Below are positions 13,315 to 24,975 of a stretch of 64,000 nucleotides of DNA, in pieces; position 1 is the first letter of the stretch; every line of letters starts with the position of its first letter. The translations under genes and the position numbers were made by a program. This DNA is from Anoplopoma fimbria. Its lineage: Eukaryota > Chordata > Actinopteri > Perciformes > Anoplopomatidae. The notes beneath the pieces were generated by a model that saw nothing but the letters and a program-made list of their open reading frames with translations, was not told where the DNA came from and made no database searches. The stretch lies in contig NC_072450.1 of the NCBI RefSeq assembly GCF_027596085.1, positions 6,610,736 to 6,674,735 of the forward strand. Direction: 5' to 3'.

Positions 13315-13490
13315 CCAATCAGCGGGCCGGGGGATGCGGCATGAAAGAGACCCATGTGGAGAACTGTGTTGAGCCCCATTGTTGAGGCTGTCAGGGCCGA
13401 GCGGAGGGCCCGGATGATGGGGAGGATGGAGGAGGAGGATGGAGGAGGAGGAGGATGGAGGAGGAGGAGGAGGGTTAGACCTCTATAAAA
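13315..13490 (+). promoter_or_regulatory. dbx1: dbx1 core promoter: CCAAT box and TATA box
   Basis: CCAAT at 13315-13319 and a good TATAAAA at 13484-13490 lie upstream of the dbx1 start codon (13638). A TATA box here predicts transcription starting near 13515 and a 5' leader of about 120 bases. A GGA-rich purine tract (about 13423-13474) sits between the two boxes. The transcription start is inferred, not seen. Confidence 0.6.
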
Positions 13491-13637
13491 ACTCCTCTCC
13501 CCAGAGTGAGGGAACCAGAGGAGTTAGCAGCCATTCACACGACTCATCTCTCCCAGCTGACACAAGGAGTATCTCAGATTTCACACACACACACACATAC
13601 ACACTGATTTCTATTTTTTTATCCAAAATCCGGGACC

Positions 13638-14019
13638 ATGATGATCCCAAGCGTCCTCGCACCTCCGGCCTTCTACCCGGGGCTGTACCGGCCCTCCGCC
13701 TCCACCCTGCCTCTCCACCACACCCTGCAGTCCGGCTTCCACACCCACTCCAGCTTCCTGGTGGAGGACCTGCTGCGGATAAGCAGCCGGCCCACCGCCA
13801 CCACCGCCTTCATTAACCGGACGGTGCCGTCGGTGTGCGCCTCCATGCCCACGGCCACCACCACCTTGTCCTTCAGCGGCGCGCATTCGGAGCGCGCCTT
13901 GGCCACCACCGCGGTGACGCGCGATTCGTGCTCGCCGAAAATGTCACTGCAGAGCAGCAAGGACCCGAGTTTTCTCAAGTTTGGAGTGAGCGCCATCCTC
14001 GCACCTTCACCAAAGACCG
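13638..14019 (+). CDS. dbx1: dbx1 exon 1 (start codon to first donor)
   Basis: Encodes the N-terminus of Dbx1, a homeodomain repressor that sets boundaries between neural progenitor domains. The first of two adjacent ATGs (13638, 13641) gives MMIPSVLAPPAFYPGLYRP, matching the family's start. A strongly conserved block, HSSFLVEDLLRIS (about residues 36-48), contains an eh1-like Groucho-binding pattern (F-x-V-x-x-L-L). The exon ends in the conserved FLKFGVSAIL block and a GTGAGT donor, leaving one base of a split codon. The centre is richer in Thr/Ala than in mammals. The long - strand frame over this exon (13673-14083) is a shadow of its GC-rich coding. Confidence 0.93.
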
Positions 14020-14173
14020 GTGAGTAGACGCGCTCTGCTCGGGCACCTCCAGATTGAGCTGAGATGTTTGTGAGACCTTCCATCCTTCTTCTCCTGAGTA
14101 ACAGGATGAGTAACAGGGATGATTAACAGGGATGAGTAACAGGATGATTAACATGTGTGATGTTCCTCCGCAG

Positions 14174-14275
14174 CCTCCTTACACCCTACCTACCACAGCC
14201 TGCACTCCAAGACCTTCCCGTTCCCCTGCTTTGACGGAACCTTTCACCCCATATTCAGGACGCCTTACTTACCAG
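14174..14275 (+). CDS. dbx1: dbx1 exon 2
   Basis: 102 bp with acceptor CCGCAG and donor GTAGGC, phase 1 on both sides. It encodes a block with KTFPFPCFDGTFHPIFRTPY, corresponding to the mammalian PPKTFAFPYFEGSFQPF region of Dbx1. The 154-base intron 1 is short. The intron after it holds a satellite beginning 13 bases past the donor. Confidence 0.92.
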
Positions 14276-14288
14276 GTAGGCACAACTT

Positions 14289-14808
14289 TTACGCACCTCT
14301 CCACCTCTCCACCTCTCCATCTCTCCACCTCTCCATCTCTCCACCTCTCCATCTCTCAATCTCTCAATCTCTCCATCTCTCCACCTCTCCATCTCTCCAC
14401 CTCTCCACCTCTCCATCTCTCCACCTCTCCATCTCTCCACCTCTCCATCTCTCAACCTCTCCATCTCCATCTCTCCATCTCTCCACCTCTCCACCTCTCC
14501 ATCTCTCCATCCTCCACCTCTCCACCTCTCCACCTCTCCATCTCTCCATCTCTCCACCTCTCCATCTCTCCATCTCTCCACATCTCCACCTCTCCATCTC
14601 TCCACCTCTCCACCTCTCCATCTCTCCACCTCTCCATCTCTCCACCTCTCCATCTCTCCACCTCTCCATCTCTCCATCTCTCCACCTCTCCACCTCTCCA
14701 TCTCTCCACCTCCCACCTCTCCATCTCTCCACCTCTCCATCTCTCCACCTCTCCATCTCTCCACCTCTCCACCTCTCCATCTCTCCATCTCTCCATCTCC
14801 ATCTCTTT
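14289..14808. repeat. CTCCAY hexamer-based satellite in dbx1 intron 2
   Basis: About 520 bp of CTCCAC/CTCTCCAT units, so nearly all pyrimidine on the + strand and purine on the - strand. Because the unit has few stops, it yields long Leu-His-Ser (+) and Glu-Arg-Trp (-) frames. These are translation artefacts, not genes. Confidence 0.95.
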
Positions 14809-15475
14809 TAGCCTTTTGGAATTCTGTCTGAACTCATTTTTAACCACAGAAGTTGAACTCCCAGGGCCACAGAAAGGAGAAATCACTGTCTTATTAATGC
14901 CCCCCCCCCCCCTGTCCGGACGCACACACACACACACACACACACCCACTAATTAACCAATTATCCCAAATCGTCATGCTCTAAATTTGAGGCGGGGGTG
15001 GCGAGTTATCACCCCCCCACCACCACCACCACCACCACCCCCACCCCCCTTGCTCTCCCATTTGGGGGCGTTTTTTGGGGCATTTCTCTGGCTCCACGTT
15101 TTCCCACAGAGCCCGGGGGCCACCGGGCCGCTGTGGCGGGCCAACAATGCCTTCAGCACCGTGACCAATGTGGTCAGCTCCCACCGGGCGAACCACCCAC
15201 ACACCCCGGAGAGAGTGACTTTTACCAGGGTGGAGGAGGTGGAGGGCATAAAGGCGTGAACCAGTCATGCACTAATTTCCCTATTAGGCTCCATTGAGAG
15301 TTCTCAATATTCTCACAAGACCACATAGTGCGTCGTTGTTCCTGATTCAGGGCAGCTATACTGTCAGGAGGACGTCCAGTTAGCAGGACGCAGACAGGCA
15401 AAGTGTCTTTAAAGCCCAACTCCACCCAAAACGTCCCAGCTGGGGGACGTGTCACCCCATAGGATAGGTTACCAC

Positions 15476-15506
<31 letters not shown>

Positions 15507-16308
15507 TGAAACGTTTATCCTCCTCCGGCCAATCAACGAGTTGAGATAAAGAATAATCTCTTAGAAAAGTCTATAAAGTCGCTAGTCCGTGCTTTCATTC
15601 ACACAGATCATAATGGAGATTGGAGATCTTTTCATGGGCTCAGCTGAATGCCTCAACAAAACAACTCCAGAGTCCTGAATAGCTTTTCGTGTTCATTTAA
15701 TGAAAATGATTTGAAGGCACCAAGAAAAAAAAGAAAAAGCGCCATTCCCCTCCACTCTTCTCCACCCCCATCCCCATCCTCCACCCTCCCTCCCTCCTCC
15801 AGGCATCAGTATTCTGGTATGCAGTTGTGTTTAGTTTGAAAGTGTAAATCTCCCTTTGTGTGGGTAATATATGGCCTTCGCCGCCTGTCCAGAGTCTTTT
15901 CTGCGTTAGTTCATTACTACACAATTACCGTTCACGGTTTATTAACTCCTCTATCCGCCCTCACAGGCCTCCTTAGAGGATATGCCACCTCTTTACCATA
16001 CCAATGCGGCCAATGTGCTAATTAGTCACCTCGTGCCATTTCACTCAAAACGGAGACGTATTGCACAGCTCCAAAAGGAAAAGAACTTATTCAATGATAA
16101 CCTGTTGGAAAAAGTAGAAGCTTAAAGGGAAATCATTATATTCATATAGATGTCTGACTGGTTTTTGAGGTTATTCAACAGTAAATATTCAACATTTAGG
16201 GTTGTTTTAAGGATATTTCTTATTGTTTTTTTTATGTGATGCAGGCAAAAGAAAAAACCTAACATGTTCCATTGTTTCCTTTTGTTTCCTCTTTGTTTTG
16301 TTTTATAG
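14809..16308 (+). other. Rest of dbx1 intron 2
   Basis: Contains a C run and a (CA)n (14901-14946), a CAC/CCA-rich stretch (15008-15047), an exon-like open segment at 15110-15229 (see findings), and (CT)n at 15480-15503. Around 15590-15720 and 15960-16080 the DNA is complex and includes GTGCTAATTAGTC, a homeodomain-type site. It could be an intronic enhancer, but that is inferred. Confidence 0.5.
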
Positions 16309-16511
16309 TATCTTCATCCGTCGTCCCCATCCCCGGGACCTTTTCTTGGCCCCTGGCCGCCAGAGGAAAGCCCCGCAGAGGGATGCTGAGGAGGGCGGTG
16401 TTCTCCGACGTGCAGCGCAAAGCCCTGGAGAAGATGTTCCAGAAACAGAAATACATCAGCAAACCCGACAGGAAGAAGCTTGCCTCCAAGCTGGGCCTCA
16501 AAGACTCACAG
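16309..16511 (+). CDS. dbx1: dbx1 exon 3: first part of the homeodomain
   Basis: 203 bp with acceptor TTATAG and donor GTAAAA. It encodes SSSVVPIPGTFSWPLAARGK, then the start of the homeodomain: arm and helices 1-2, with the blocks RRAVFSDVQRKALEKMF and YISKPDRKKLASKLGLKDSQ. The match to vertebrate Dbx1 is nearly perfect. The split inside the homeodomain, just before the recognition helix, matches the family's gene structure. Confidence 0.97.
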
Positions 16512-16618
16512 GTAAAAAAAACAAATCAGATTTAAAAACTCACATATGTCGTGCGTAATCTGTGCGTAATACCGCTTTTACGCAGAACCTTTTCCACTCA
16601 CTCATTTGTTCTCTACAG

Positions 16619-16900
16619 GTGAAGATCTGGTTCCAGAACCGGAGAATGAAGTGGAGGAACTCTAAGGAACGAGAGCTGCTGTCCTCCGGAGGCTGTCGTG
16701 AGCAGACACTGCCCACCAAAGCCAACCCACACCCGGACCTCAGCGACGTGGGCAAGAAGTCCTCGGCTGAGGAGGAAGATGAGGAAGAAGAGTTCAGGAG
16801 ACAGAGGATGAGGGCAGAGTCCAGCATCTCCTCTCCATCTCTTTCCAGTAAGCACTCGGACTTCTCAGAGTCAGACGAAGAAGAAATAACAGTATCTTAA
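16619..16900 (+). CDS. dbx1: dbx1 exon 4: recognition helix, acidic tail and stop
   Basis: Starts with VKIWFQNRRMKWRNSKEREL, homeodomain helix 3, which contacts DNA. It continues through LLSSGGCREQTLPTK to a Glu-rich stretch (about EEEDEEEE) and ends in the typical Dbx terminus SDEEEITVS with TAA at 16898-16900. The four exons sum to 969 bp, 322 residues plus stop, close to the mammalian length (about 343). The Pro-rich part of the mammalian tail is shortened here. Confidence 0.97.
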   Translation: MKIWFQNRRMKWRNSKERELLSSGGCREQTLPTKANPHPDLSDVGKKSSAEEEDEEEEFRRQRMRAESSISSPSLSSKHSDFSESDEEEITVS

Positions 16901-17315
16901 TTTATTAAAACATATAGAGATTATAACCCATGTTCTGTTTTCATATGAGACTGTGACCAGATTTGCAAGAAGCTGCCGACCCCCATAAATGTCATTGTTC
17001 AAAATACAAGTTCCTCTCAAGTTCTGTTGCTTCATCACAGCAAGGATCTGCTTCTGAGACACAATTTGCTGTTTTGCACAGCTTTGTTCAATTGTACAGT
17101 ATTTTGTACAATTTTTTGTATGGAAATTTTATGCCAAGAATATTGTGTTACTTTTACCTTGAATAGAGTTGTTTATTGGAGAAAAAAAATGTAGCTATTT
17201 CGTTAATAATTTATATGAATTTCTTTAATATGTATGTTGTATTATGTGCTGTATATATGTTTATTTCACACTTTTTTGTACAAATACCAAATAAAATTGT
17301 AAACAATTCCAAGTC
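16901..17315 (+). terminator. dbx1: dbx1 3' UTR and polyadenylation signal
   Basis: AT-rich trailer. An AATAAA lies at 17290-17295, with a GT-rich stretch following at about 17318-17347, the usual layout of a poly(A) site. The exact cleavage point is inferred. The duplicated nav2 3' UTR block begins only about 75 bases beyond the signal. Confidence 0.7.
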
Positions 17316-17371
17316 AATTGTTTGGATGTTTTTGTTTTTTTGTTGTTGACAAAATTCATAAATAATCTGGT

Positions 17372-18926
17372 TGACATGACCCCGGCTCTGAACATCAGCC
17401 ATGTCCAGAAGGTAGGCTGGGAGTTTTAAAAAGCGTAAAATGTACAATATTATTTACATTTTAAGCCACAGAAATGATGTCATTCAACCCAAATTACTTT
17501 CATACCTTTAACCTTGGATTAATTAATCACTATATATAAAGTAGAATATGCTGTAGTTTTCTTCATCACAAATCACATAAAACAGACTATGAGCAAAAGC
17601 ACACTTAAAGGATGGAAATTGGTTATTAAATAAACCCAATCAACCTGCAAAACGTTCTGATTTGGAGCACAAAAACACATTAATATATTTTTCTCTCTTG
17701 CTAGTGGTCCAAATATTTACCACAGCTTCACAGCACCTCAGCTGTTAAGTTCAAAACAGCAAGGCAGCGTTTGAATTCAGTCCAGCACCAAAAGAGATTT
17801 GTGCTCCAACAGCCTGTTTGGGCCAATGTGCATGAAGATCTAAAAGCTTTATTAGATAGTCAGGGCAAAAAGTTCTTGATGTTCTATTACTCAGAAAGTT
17901 ACAACACAGATGGAAAAGGACATTATGTCAAACATGGTTGGATTTAAAATGATAAATCTAGCCATGATGAATGTTGATATCTCAGTTAATGCCCTTTTTT
18001 TGTCCTGAAAATCTTTTTTGGGGTGAACAAGGACTTTGAAGGGATTTTGTAAATTAGATTTTGCTCTTGCCTTGTGTTGCTTTTTAAAATAGGCTTTAGA
18101 TGTTGACATTTGTGATTACATTTGTGTGTTTGTTCAATGAAACATATGCACTTCATGCTGTTAATTTGTCACTTTGCTAATATTTTATATATTTTCACGC
18201 CACAGAGTGACCATTTAGATTCCCAATATGTGGACAGTTTATCCCAAAAATGCCAATTTGGAAATTTGCGATGATGTTTTCAGAGATGTGACAGAGAAAA
18301 TAGTTCCTGTCTCATCTAATCTAATCAAAAAGGATGAGAACTACCGTGTTTATATATGCAAATCCACGATATAAACATGGCAACATGGAAGTTGGCAAAC
18401 ACTGAAGCTACATTGTTTCACCACCAGAACAAAGTCTGTGGAAAAAAACTCCAAACAAAGGAGACAATCTTGGTCAATTTAATCAAGAATTCTCACCACA
18501 ATCCTTGCTGACACTTTTTTAGTTTATTTTGGGGAGTTGACACAATATCCTTCATCAACTATTATTTCAAAATTAATATAGATATAAATGTGGCTTTGAT
18601 TTATTTTCGGGGTCAAAAAAAACTGAAACAGAGTATAGAGTTTGGGATGTAATTGATGATCACTCTGAAGAGTTTATTTGGAAGTGTGAGAGGAGTTAAC
18701 ATTCATTTTGCCTCTTTTTCTTTTTAACCTTTTCCTCCAGAAATCACACGGGCAACTCCAGCCGCAGAGAGGGAGGAAGAGGAGCAGGAAGCTGCTGCAT
18801 GATCATCCATCAAACCAGCAGCAGCATCAGTGTTCTCAGGCTCTCTGTTCAGGCTCACTGACGCTCGGGAGACAAGTGTCTGCATCGCCATCTGCAGGAA
18901 ATCCAGACTCACTGCATCTGTGCATT
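17372..18926 (-). pseudogene. Decayed direct copy of the distal nav2 3' UTR
   Basis: Collinear with 31403-33130 in the same orientation. Shared blocks include AGAAGGTAGGCTGGGAG, AACCTGCAAAACGTTCTGAT, CTTGCTAGTGGTCCAAATAT, AATTCAGTCCAGCACCAAAA, ATGGAAAAGGACATTATGTC and CATCGCCATCTGCAGG. It differs by many substitutions and lacks about 250 bases present in the other copy (about 31870-32110). It has no coding content. Because the other copy lies next to the nav2 stop codon, this one is read as the displaced duplicate. Confidence 0.85.
18664..18926. repeat. Cassette 1 (founder: right end of the 3' UTR copy)
   Basis: Runs from GAAGAGTTTATTTGGAAGTG to CTGCATCTGTGCATTTTCGA. It is continuous with the 3' UTR copy on its left and with the array on its right, so it is the probable source of cassettes 2-5. 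Confidence 0.85.
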
Positions 18927-20620
18927 TTCGACATACTATACTATGACGTTTTTAACACTTTTTTTCAACATACTATACTGTGACTTTTTTTGACACGCTA
19001 TACTATGACCTTTTTTCGACTTTTTTCGACATACCATAATATGACTTTTTTTCGACATACTATACTATGACTTTGTTTACTATACTATGACGTTTTTTGT
19101 AACTTTTCGACATACCATGATATTACTTTTTTCGACATGCTATACTATGACGTTTTTTAACTTCTTTTCGACATACCATAATATGACTTTTTCGACTTGC
19201 TATATATACTATGACGTTTTTTCGACTTTTTTCGACATACTATACTATGACGTTTTTTTTTAACTTTTTCGACATACCATAATATGACTTTTTTCGACAG
19301 GCTATACTATGACTTTTTTCGACATACCATAATATGACTTTGTTCGACATACTATACTATGACTTTGTTCGACATACTATACTTGACTTTTTTTTTTAAC
19401 TTTTTCGACATACCATAATATGACTTTTTCGACTTGCTATATATACTATGACTTTTTTCGACTTTTTTCGACATACCATACTATGACTTTTTCGACTTGC
19501 TATACTATGACTTTTTTTATGATTATTTTCAACATACTATAATATGAACTTTTTTTCGACATACTATGACGTTTTTTTAACACATACCATAATATTACTT
19601 TTTTCGACACGCTATACTATGACGATTTTTTTACTTTTTCGACATACCATAATATGACTTTTTCGACTTGCTATATATACTATGACTTTTTTTATGATTA
19701 TTTTCGACATACTATACTATGACGTTTTTTTAAACTTTTTTTTTTAACATACTATACTATGACGTTTTTTTAACATTTTCGACATACCATAATATGACTT
19801 TTTCGACTTGCTATATATACTATTTTTTTCGACACATACCATAATATGACTTTTTCGACACGCTATACTATGACTTTTTTTTAACTTTTTCGACATACCA
19901 TAATATGACTTTTTTCGACTTGCTATACTATGACTTTTTTTATGATTATTTTCGACATACTATAATATGACGTTTTTAACACTTTTTTCGACATGCTATA
20001 ATATGACTTTTTTCGACTTGCTATACTATGACGATTTTTTTACTTTTTCGACATACCATAATATGACTTTTTCGACTTGCTATATATACTATGACTTTTT
20101 TTATGATTATTTTCGACATACTATATACTATGACGGTTTTTTAAACTTTTTTTCAACATACTATACTATGACGGTTTTTTTAACTTTTTCGACATACCAT
20201 AATATGACTTTTTTCGACAGGCTATACTATGACGTTTTTTCGACTTTTTTTCGACATACCATAATATGACTTTTTCGACATACTATACTATGACTTTTTT
20301 TATGACTTTGTTTGACATACTATACTATGACTTTTTTAAGACTTTTTTCGACATACCATAATATTACTTTTTTAAGACTTGCTATACTAAGACTTTTTTA
20401 CAGATTTTTTTGGCATGCTATACTATGACCTTTTTAACACTTTTTTCAACATACTATACTATGACTTTTTTTATGATTATTTTCGACATACTATAATATG
20501 ACTTTTTTCGACTTGCTATACTATGACGTTTTTTTAACTTTTTCGACATACCATAATATTACTTTTTTCGACACGCTATACTATGACGATTTTTTTAACT
20601 TTTTTTCAACATGCTATACT

Positions 20621-20940
20621 GTAGAACAAAAAACTCCCACACACTGTCTACTTCACGTACATAGACCTGAAGAGTTTATTTGGAAGTGTGAGAGGACTTT
20701 CTGTAGGAGTTAACATTCATTTTGCCTCTTTTTCTTTTTAACCTTTTCCTCCAGAAATCACACGGGCAACTCCAGCCGCAGAGAGGGAGGAAGAGGAGCA
20801 GGAAGCTGCTGCATGATCATCCATCAAACCAGCAGCAGCATCAGTGTTCTCAGGCTCTCTGTTCAGGCTCACTGACGCTCGGGAGACAAGTGTCTGCATC
20901 GCCATCTGCAGGAAATCCAGACTCACTGCATCTGTGCATT
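20621..20940. repeat. Cassette 2
   Basis: Starts with GTAGAACAAAAAACTCCC, one arm of the inverted-repeat element intact at 29811, then joins directly to the cassette 1 sequence at CCTGAAGAGTTTATTTGG. From there it is nearly identical to cassette 1, with an extra AGGACTTTCTGT segment. Confidence 0.9.
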
Positions 20941-23198
20941 TTCGACATACTATACTATGACCTTTTTAACACTTTTTTTCAACATACTATACTGTGACTT
21001 TTTTTGACACGCTATACTATGACCTTTTTTCGACTTTTTTCGACATACCATAATATGACTTTTTTTCGACATACTATACTATGACTTTGTTCGACATACT
21101 ATACTATGACGTTTTTTGTAACTTTTTCGACATACCATGATATTACTTTTTTCGACACGCTATACTATGACGTTTTTTTAACTTTTTCGACATACCATAA
21201 TATGACTTTTTCGACTTGCTATATATACTATGACGTTTTTTCGACTTTTTTTCGACATACCATAATATGACTTTTTTTTTTAACTTTTTCGACATACCAT
21301 AATATGACTTTTTTCGACAGGCTATACTATGACGTTTTTTCGACTTTTTTCGACATACCATAATATGACTTTTTTCGACATACTATACTATGACTTTGTT
21401 CGACATACTATACTATGACGTTTTTTGTAACTTTTTCGACATACCATAATATTACTTTTTTTCGACATGCTATACTATGACGTTTTTTTAACTTTTTCGA
21501 CATACCATAATATGACTTTTTCGACTTGCTATATATACTATGACGTTTTTTCGACTTTTTTTCGACATACCATAATATGACTTTTTCGACTTGCTATACT
21601 ATGACTTTTTTTATGATTATTTTCGACATACTATAATATGACGTTTTTAACACTTTTTTCGACTTGCTATACTATGACGTTTTTTTAACTTTTTCGACAT
21701 ACCATAATATTACTTTTTTCGACACGCTATACTATGACGATTTTTTTACTTTTTCGACATACCATAATATGACTTTTTCGACTTGCTATATATACTATGA
21801 CTTTTTTTATGATTATTTTCGACATACTATACTATGACGGTTTTTTAAACTTTTTTTCAACATACTATACTATGACGTTTTTTTTAACTTTTTCGACATA
21901 CCATAATATGACTTTTTCGACTTGCTATATATACTATGACGTTTTTTCGACTTTTTTTCGACATACCATAATATGACTTTTTCGACTTGCTATACTATGA
22001 CTTTTTTTATGATTATTTTCGACATACTATAATATGACGGTTTTAACACTTTTTTCGACTTGCTATACTATGACGTTTTTTTAACTTTTTCAACATACCA
22101 TAATATTACTTTTTTCGACACGCTATACTATGACGATTTTTTTACTTTTTCGACATACCATAATATGACTTTTTTCGACAGGCTATACTATGACGTTTTT
22201 TCGACTTTTTTCGACATATCATAATATGACTTTTTTCGACATACTATACTATGACTTTGTTCGACATACTATACTATGACGTTTTTTGTAACTTTTTCGA
22301 CATACTATAATATGACTTTTTTCGACACGCTATACTATGACGTTTTTTGTAACTTTTTCGACATACCATAATATTACTTTTTTCGACACGCTATACTATG
22401 ACGTTTTTTGTAACTTTTTCGACATACCATAATATGACTTTTTCGACTTGCTATATATACTATGACGTTTTTTCGACTTTTTTTCGACATACCATAATAT
22501 GACTTTTTCGACTTGCTATACTATGACTTTTTTTATGATTATTTTCGACATACTAATAATATGACGTTTTTAACACTTTTTTCGACATGCTATAATATGA
22601 CTTTTTTCGACATACTATGACTATGACTTTTTCGACATACCATAATATGACTTTTTCGACTTGCTATATATACTATGACTTTTTTTATGATTATTTTCGA
22701 CATACTATATACTATGACTTTTTAAACTTTTTTCGACATACTATACTATGACGTTTTTTTTTAACTTTTTCGACATACCATAATATGACTTTTTTCGACA
22801 TATACTATGACTTTTTTCGACTTTTTTTTTCGACATACCATAATATGACTTTTTCGACATACTATACTATGACTTTTTTATGACTTTGTTTGACATACTA
22901 TACTATGACTTTTTAAGACTTTTTTTCGACATACCATAATATTACTTTTTTAAGACTTGCTATACTAAGACTTTTTTACAGATTTTTTTGGCATGCTATA
23001 CTATGACCTTTTTAACACTTTTTTCGACATGCTATAATATGACTTTTTTTATGATTATTTTCGACATACTATAATATGACTTTTTTCGACTTGCTATACT
23101 ATGACGTTTTTTTAACTTTTTCGACATACCATAATATTACTTTTTTCGACACGCTATACTATGACGATTTTTTTAACTTTTTTTCAACATGCTATACT

Positions 23199-23523
23199 GT
23201 AGAACAAAAAACTCCCACACACTGTCTACTTCACGTACATAGACCTGAAGAGTTTATTTGGAAGTGTGAGAGGACTTTCTGTAGGAGTTAACATTCATTT
23301 TGCCTCTTTTTCTTTTTAACCTTTTCCTCCAGAAATCACACGGGCAACTCCAGCCGCAGAGAGGGAGGAAGAGGAGCAGGAAGCTGCTGCATGATCATCC
23401 ATCAAACCAGCAGCAGCATCAGTGTTCTCAGGCTCTCTGTTCAGGCTCACTGACGCTTTTTCGGGAGACAAGTGTCTGCATCGCCATCTGCAGGAAATCC
23501 AGACTCACTGCATCTGTGCATTT
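23199..23523. repeat. Cassette 3
   Basis: Same chimeric structure as cassette 2. A few extra T bases are inserted in GACGCTTTTTCGGGAG (about 23452-23467). Confidence 0.9.
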
Positions 23524-24628
23524 TCGACATACTATACTATGACGTTTTTAACACTTTTTTTCAACATACTATACTGTGACTTTTTTTGACACGCTATACT
23601 ATGACCTTTTTTCGACTTTTTCCGACATACCATAATATGACTTTTTTTCGACATACTATACTATGACTTTGTTCGACATACTATACTATGACGTTTTTTG
23701 TAACTTTTTCGACATACTATAATATGACTTTTTTCGACACGCTATACTATGACGTTTTTTTAACTTTTTCGACATACCATAATATTACTTTTTTCGACAC
23801 GCTATACTATGACGTTTTTTGTAACTTTTTCGACATACCATAATATGACTTTTTCGACTTGCTATATATACTATGACGTTTTTTCGACTTTTTTTCGACA
23901 TACCATAATATGACTTTTTCGACTTGCTATACTATGACTTTTTTTATGATTATTTTCGACATACTATAATATGACGTTTTTAACACTTTTTTCGACATGC
24001 TATAATATGACTTTTTTCGACTTGCTATACTATGACGTTTTTTTACTTTTTCGACATACCATAATATGACTTTTTCGACTTGCTATATATACTATGACTT
24101 TTTTTATGATTATTTTCGACATACTATATACTATGACGGTTTTTTAAACTTTTTTTCAACATACTATACTATGACGTTTTTTTTTAACTTTTTCGACATA
24201 CCATAATATGACTTTTTTCGACAGGCTATACTATGACGTTTTTTCGACTTTTTTTCGACATACCATAATATGACTTTTTCGACATACTATACTATGACTT
24301 TTTTTATGACTTTGTTTGACATACTATACTATGACTTTTTCAAGACTTTTTTCGACATACCATAATATTACTTTTTTAAGACTTGCTATACTAAGACTTT
24401 TTTACAGATTTTTTTGGCATGCTATACTATGACCTTTTTAACACTTTTTTTTTTCAACATACTATACTATGACTTTTTTTATGATTATTTTCGACATACT
24501 ATAATATGACTTTTTTCGACTTGCTATACTATGACGTTTTTTTAACTTTTTCGACATACCATAATATTACTTTTTTCGACACGCTATACTATGACTTTTT
24601 TACTAACTTTTTTTCAACATGCTATACT

Positions 24629-24975
24629 GTAGAACAAAAAACTCCCACACACTGTCTACTTCACGTACATAGACCTGAAGAGTTTATTTGGAAGTGTGAG
24701 AGGACTTTCTGTAGGAGTTAACATTCATTTTGCCTCTTACTATGACTTTTCCACTTTTTTCGACATACTTTCTTTTTAACCTTTTCCTCCAGAAATCACA
24801 CGGGCAACTCCAGCCGCAGAGAGGGAGGAAGAGGAGCAGGAAGCTGCTGCATGATCATCCATCAAACCAGCAGCAGCATCAGTGTTCTCAGGCTCTCTGT
24901 TCAGGCTCACTGACGCTTTTCAAGTGTCTGCATCGCCATCTGCAGGAAATCCAGACTCACTGCATCTGTGCATTT
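24629..24975. repeat. Cassette 4, invaded by array units
   Basis: Same as cassette 2, except that array-type sequence (ACTATGACTTTTCC and CGACATACTTT) interrupts it at about 24738-24770 and a few bases are lost after GACGCTTTT. Confidence 0.9.

Noticed and set aside
13673..14083. 136-codon - strand frame over dbx1 exon 1
   Set aside because: It is the GC-rich antisense shadow of the recognised exon and has no family resemblance.
14255..14956. Long frames (up to 274 codons) on both strands of the CTCCAY satellite
   Set aside because: The repeat unit simply lacks stop codons; the products are pure Leu-His-Ser or Glu-Arg-Trp repeats.
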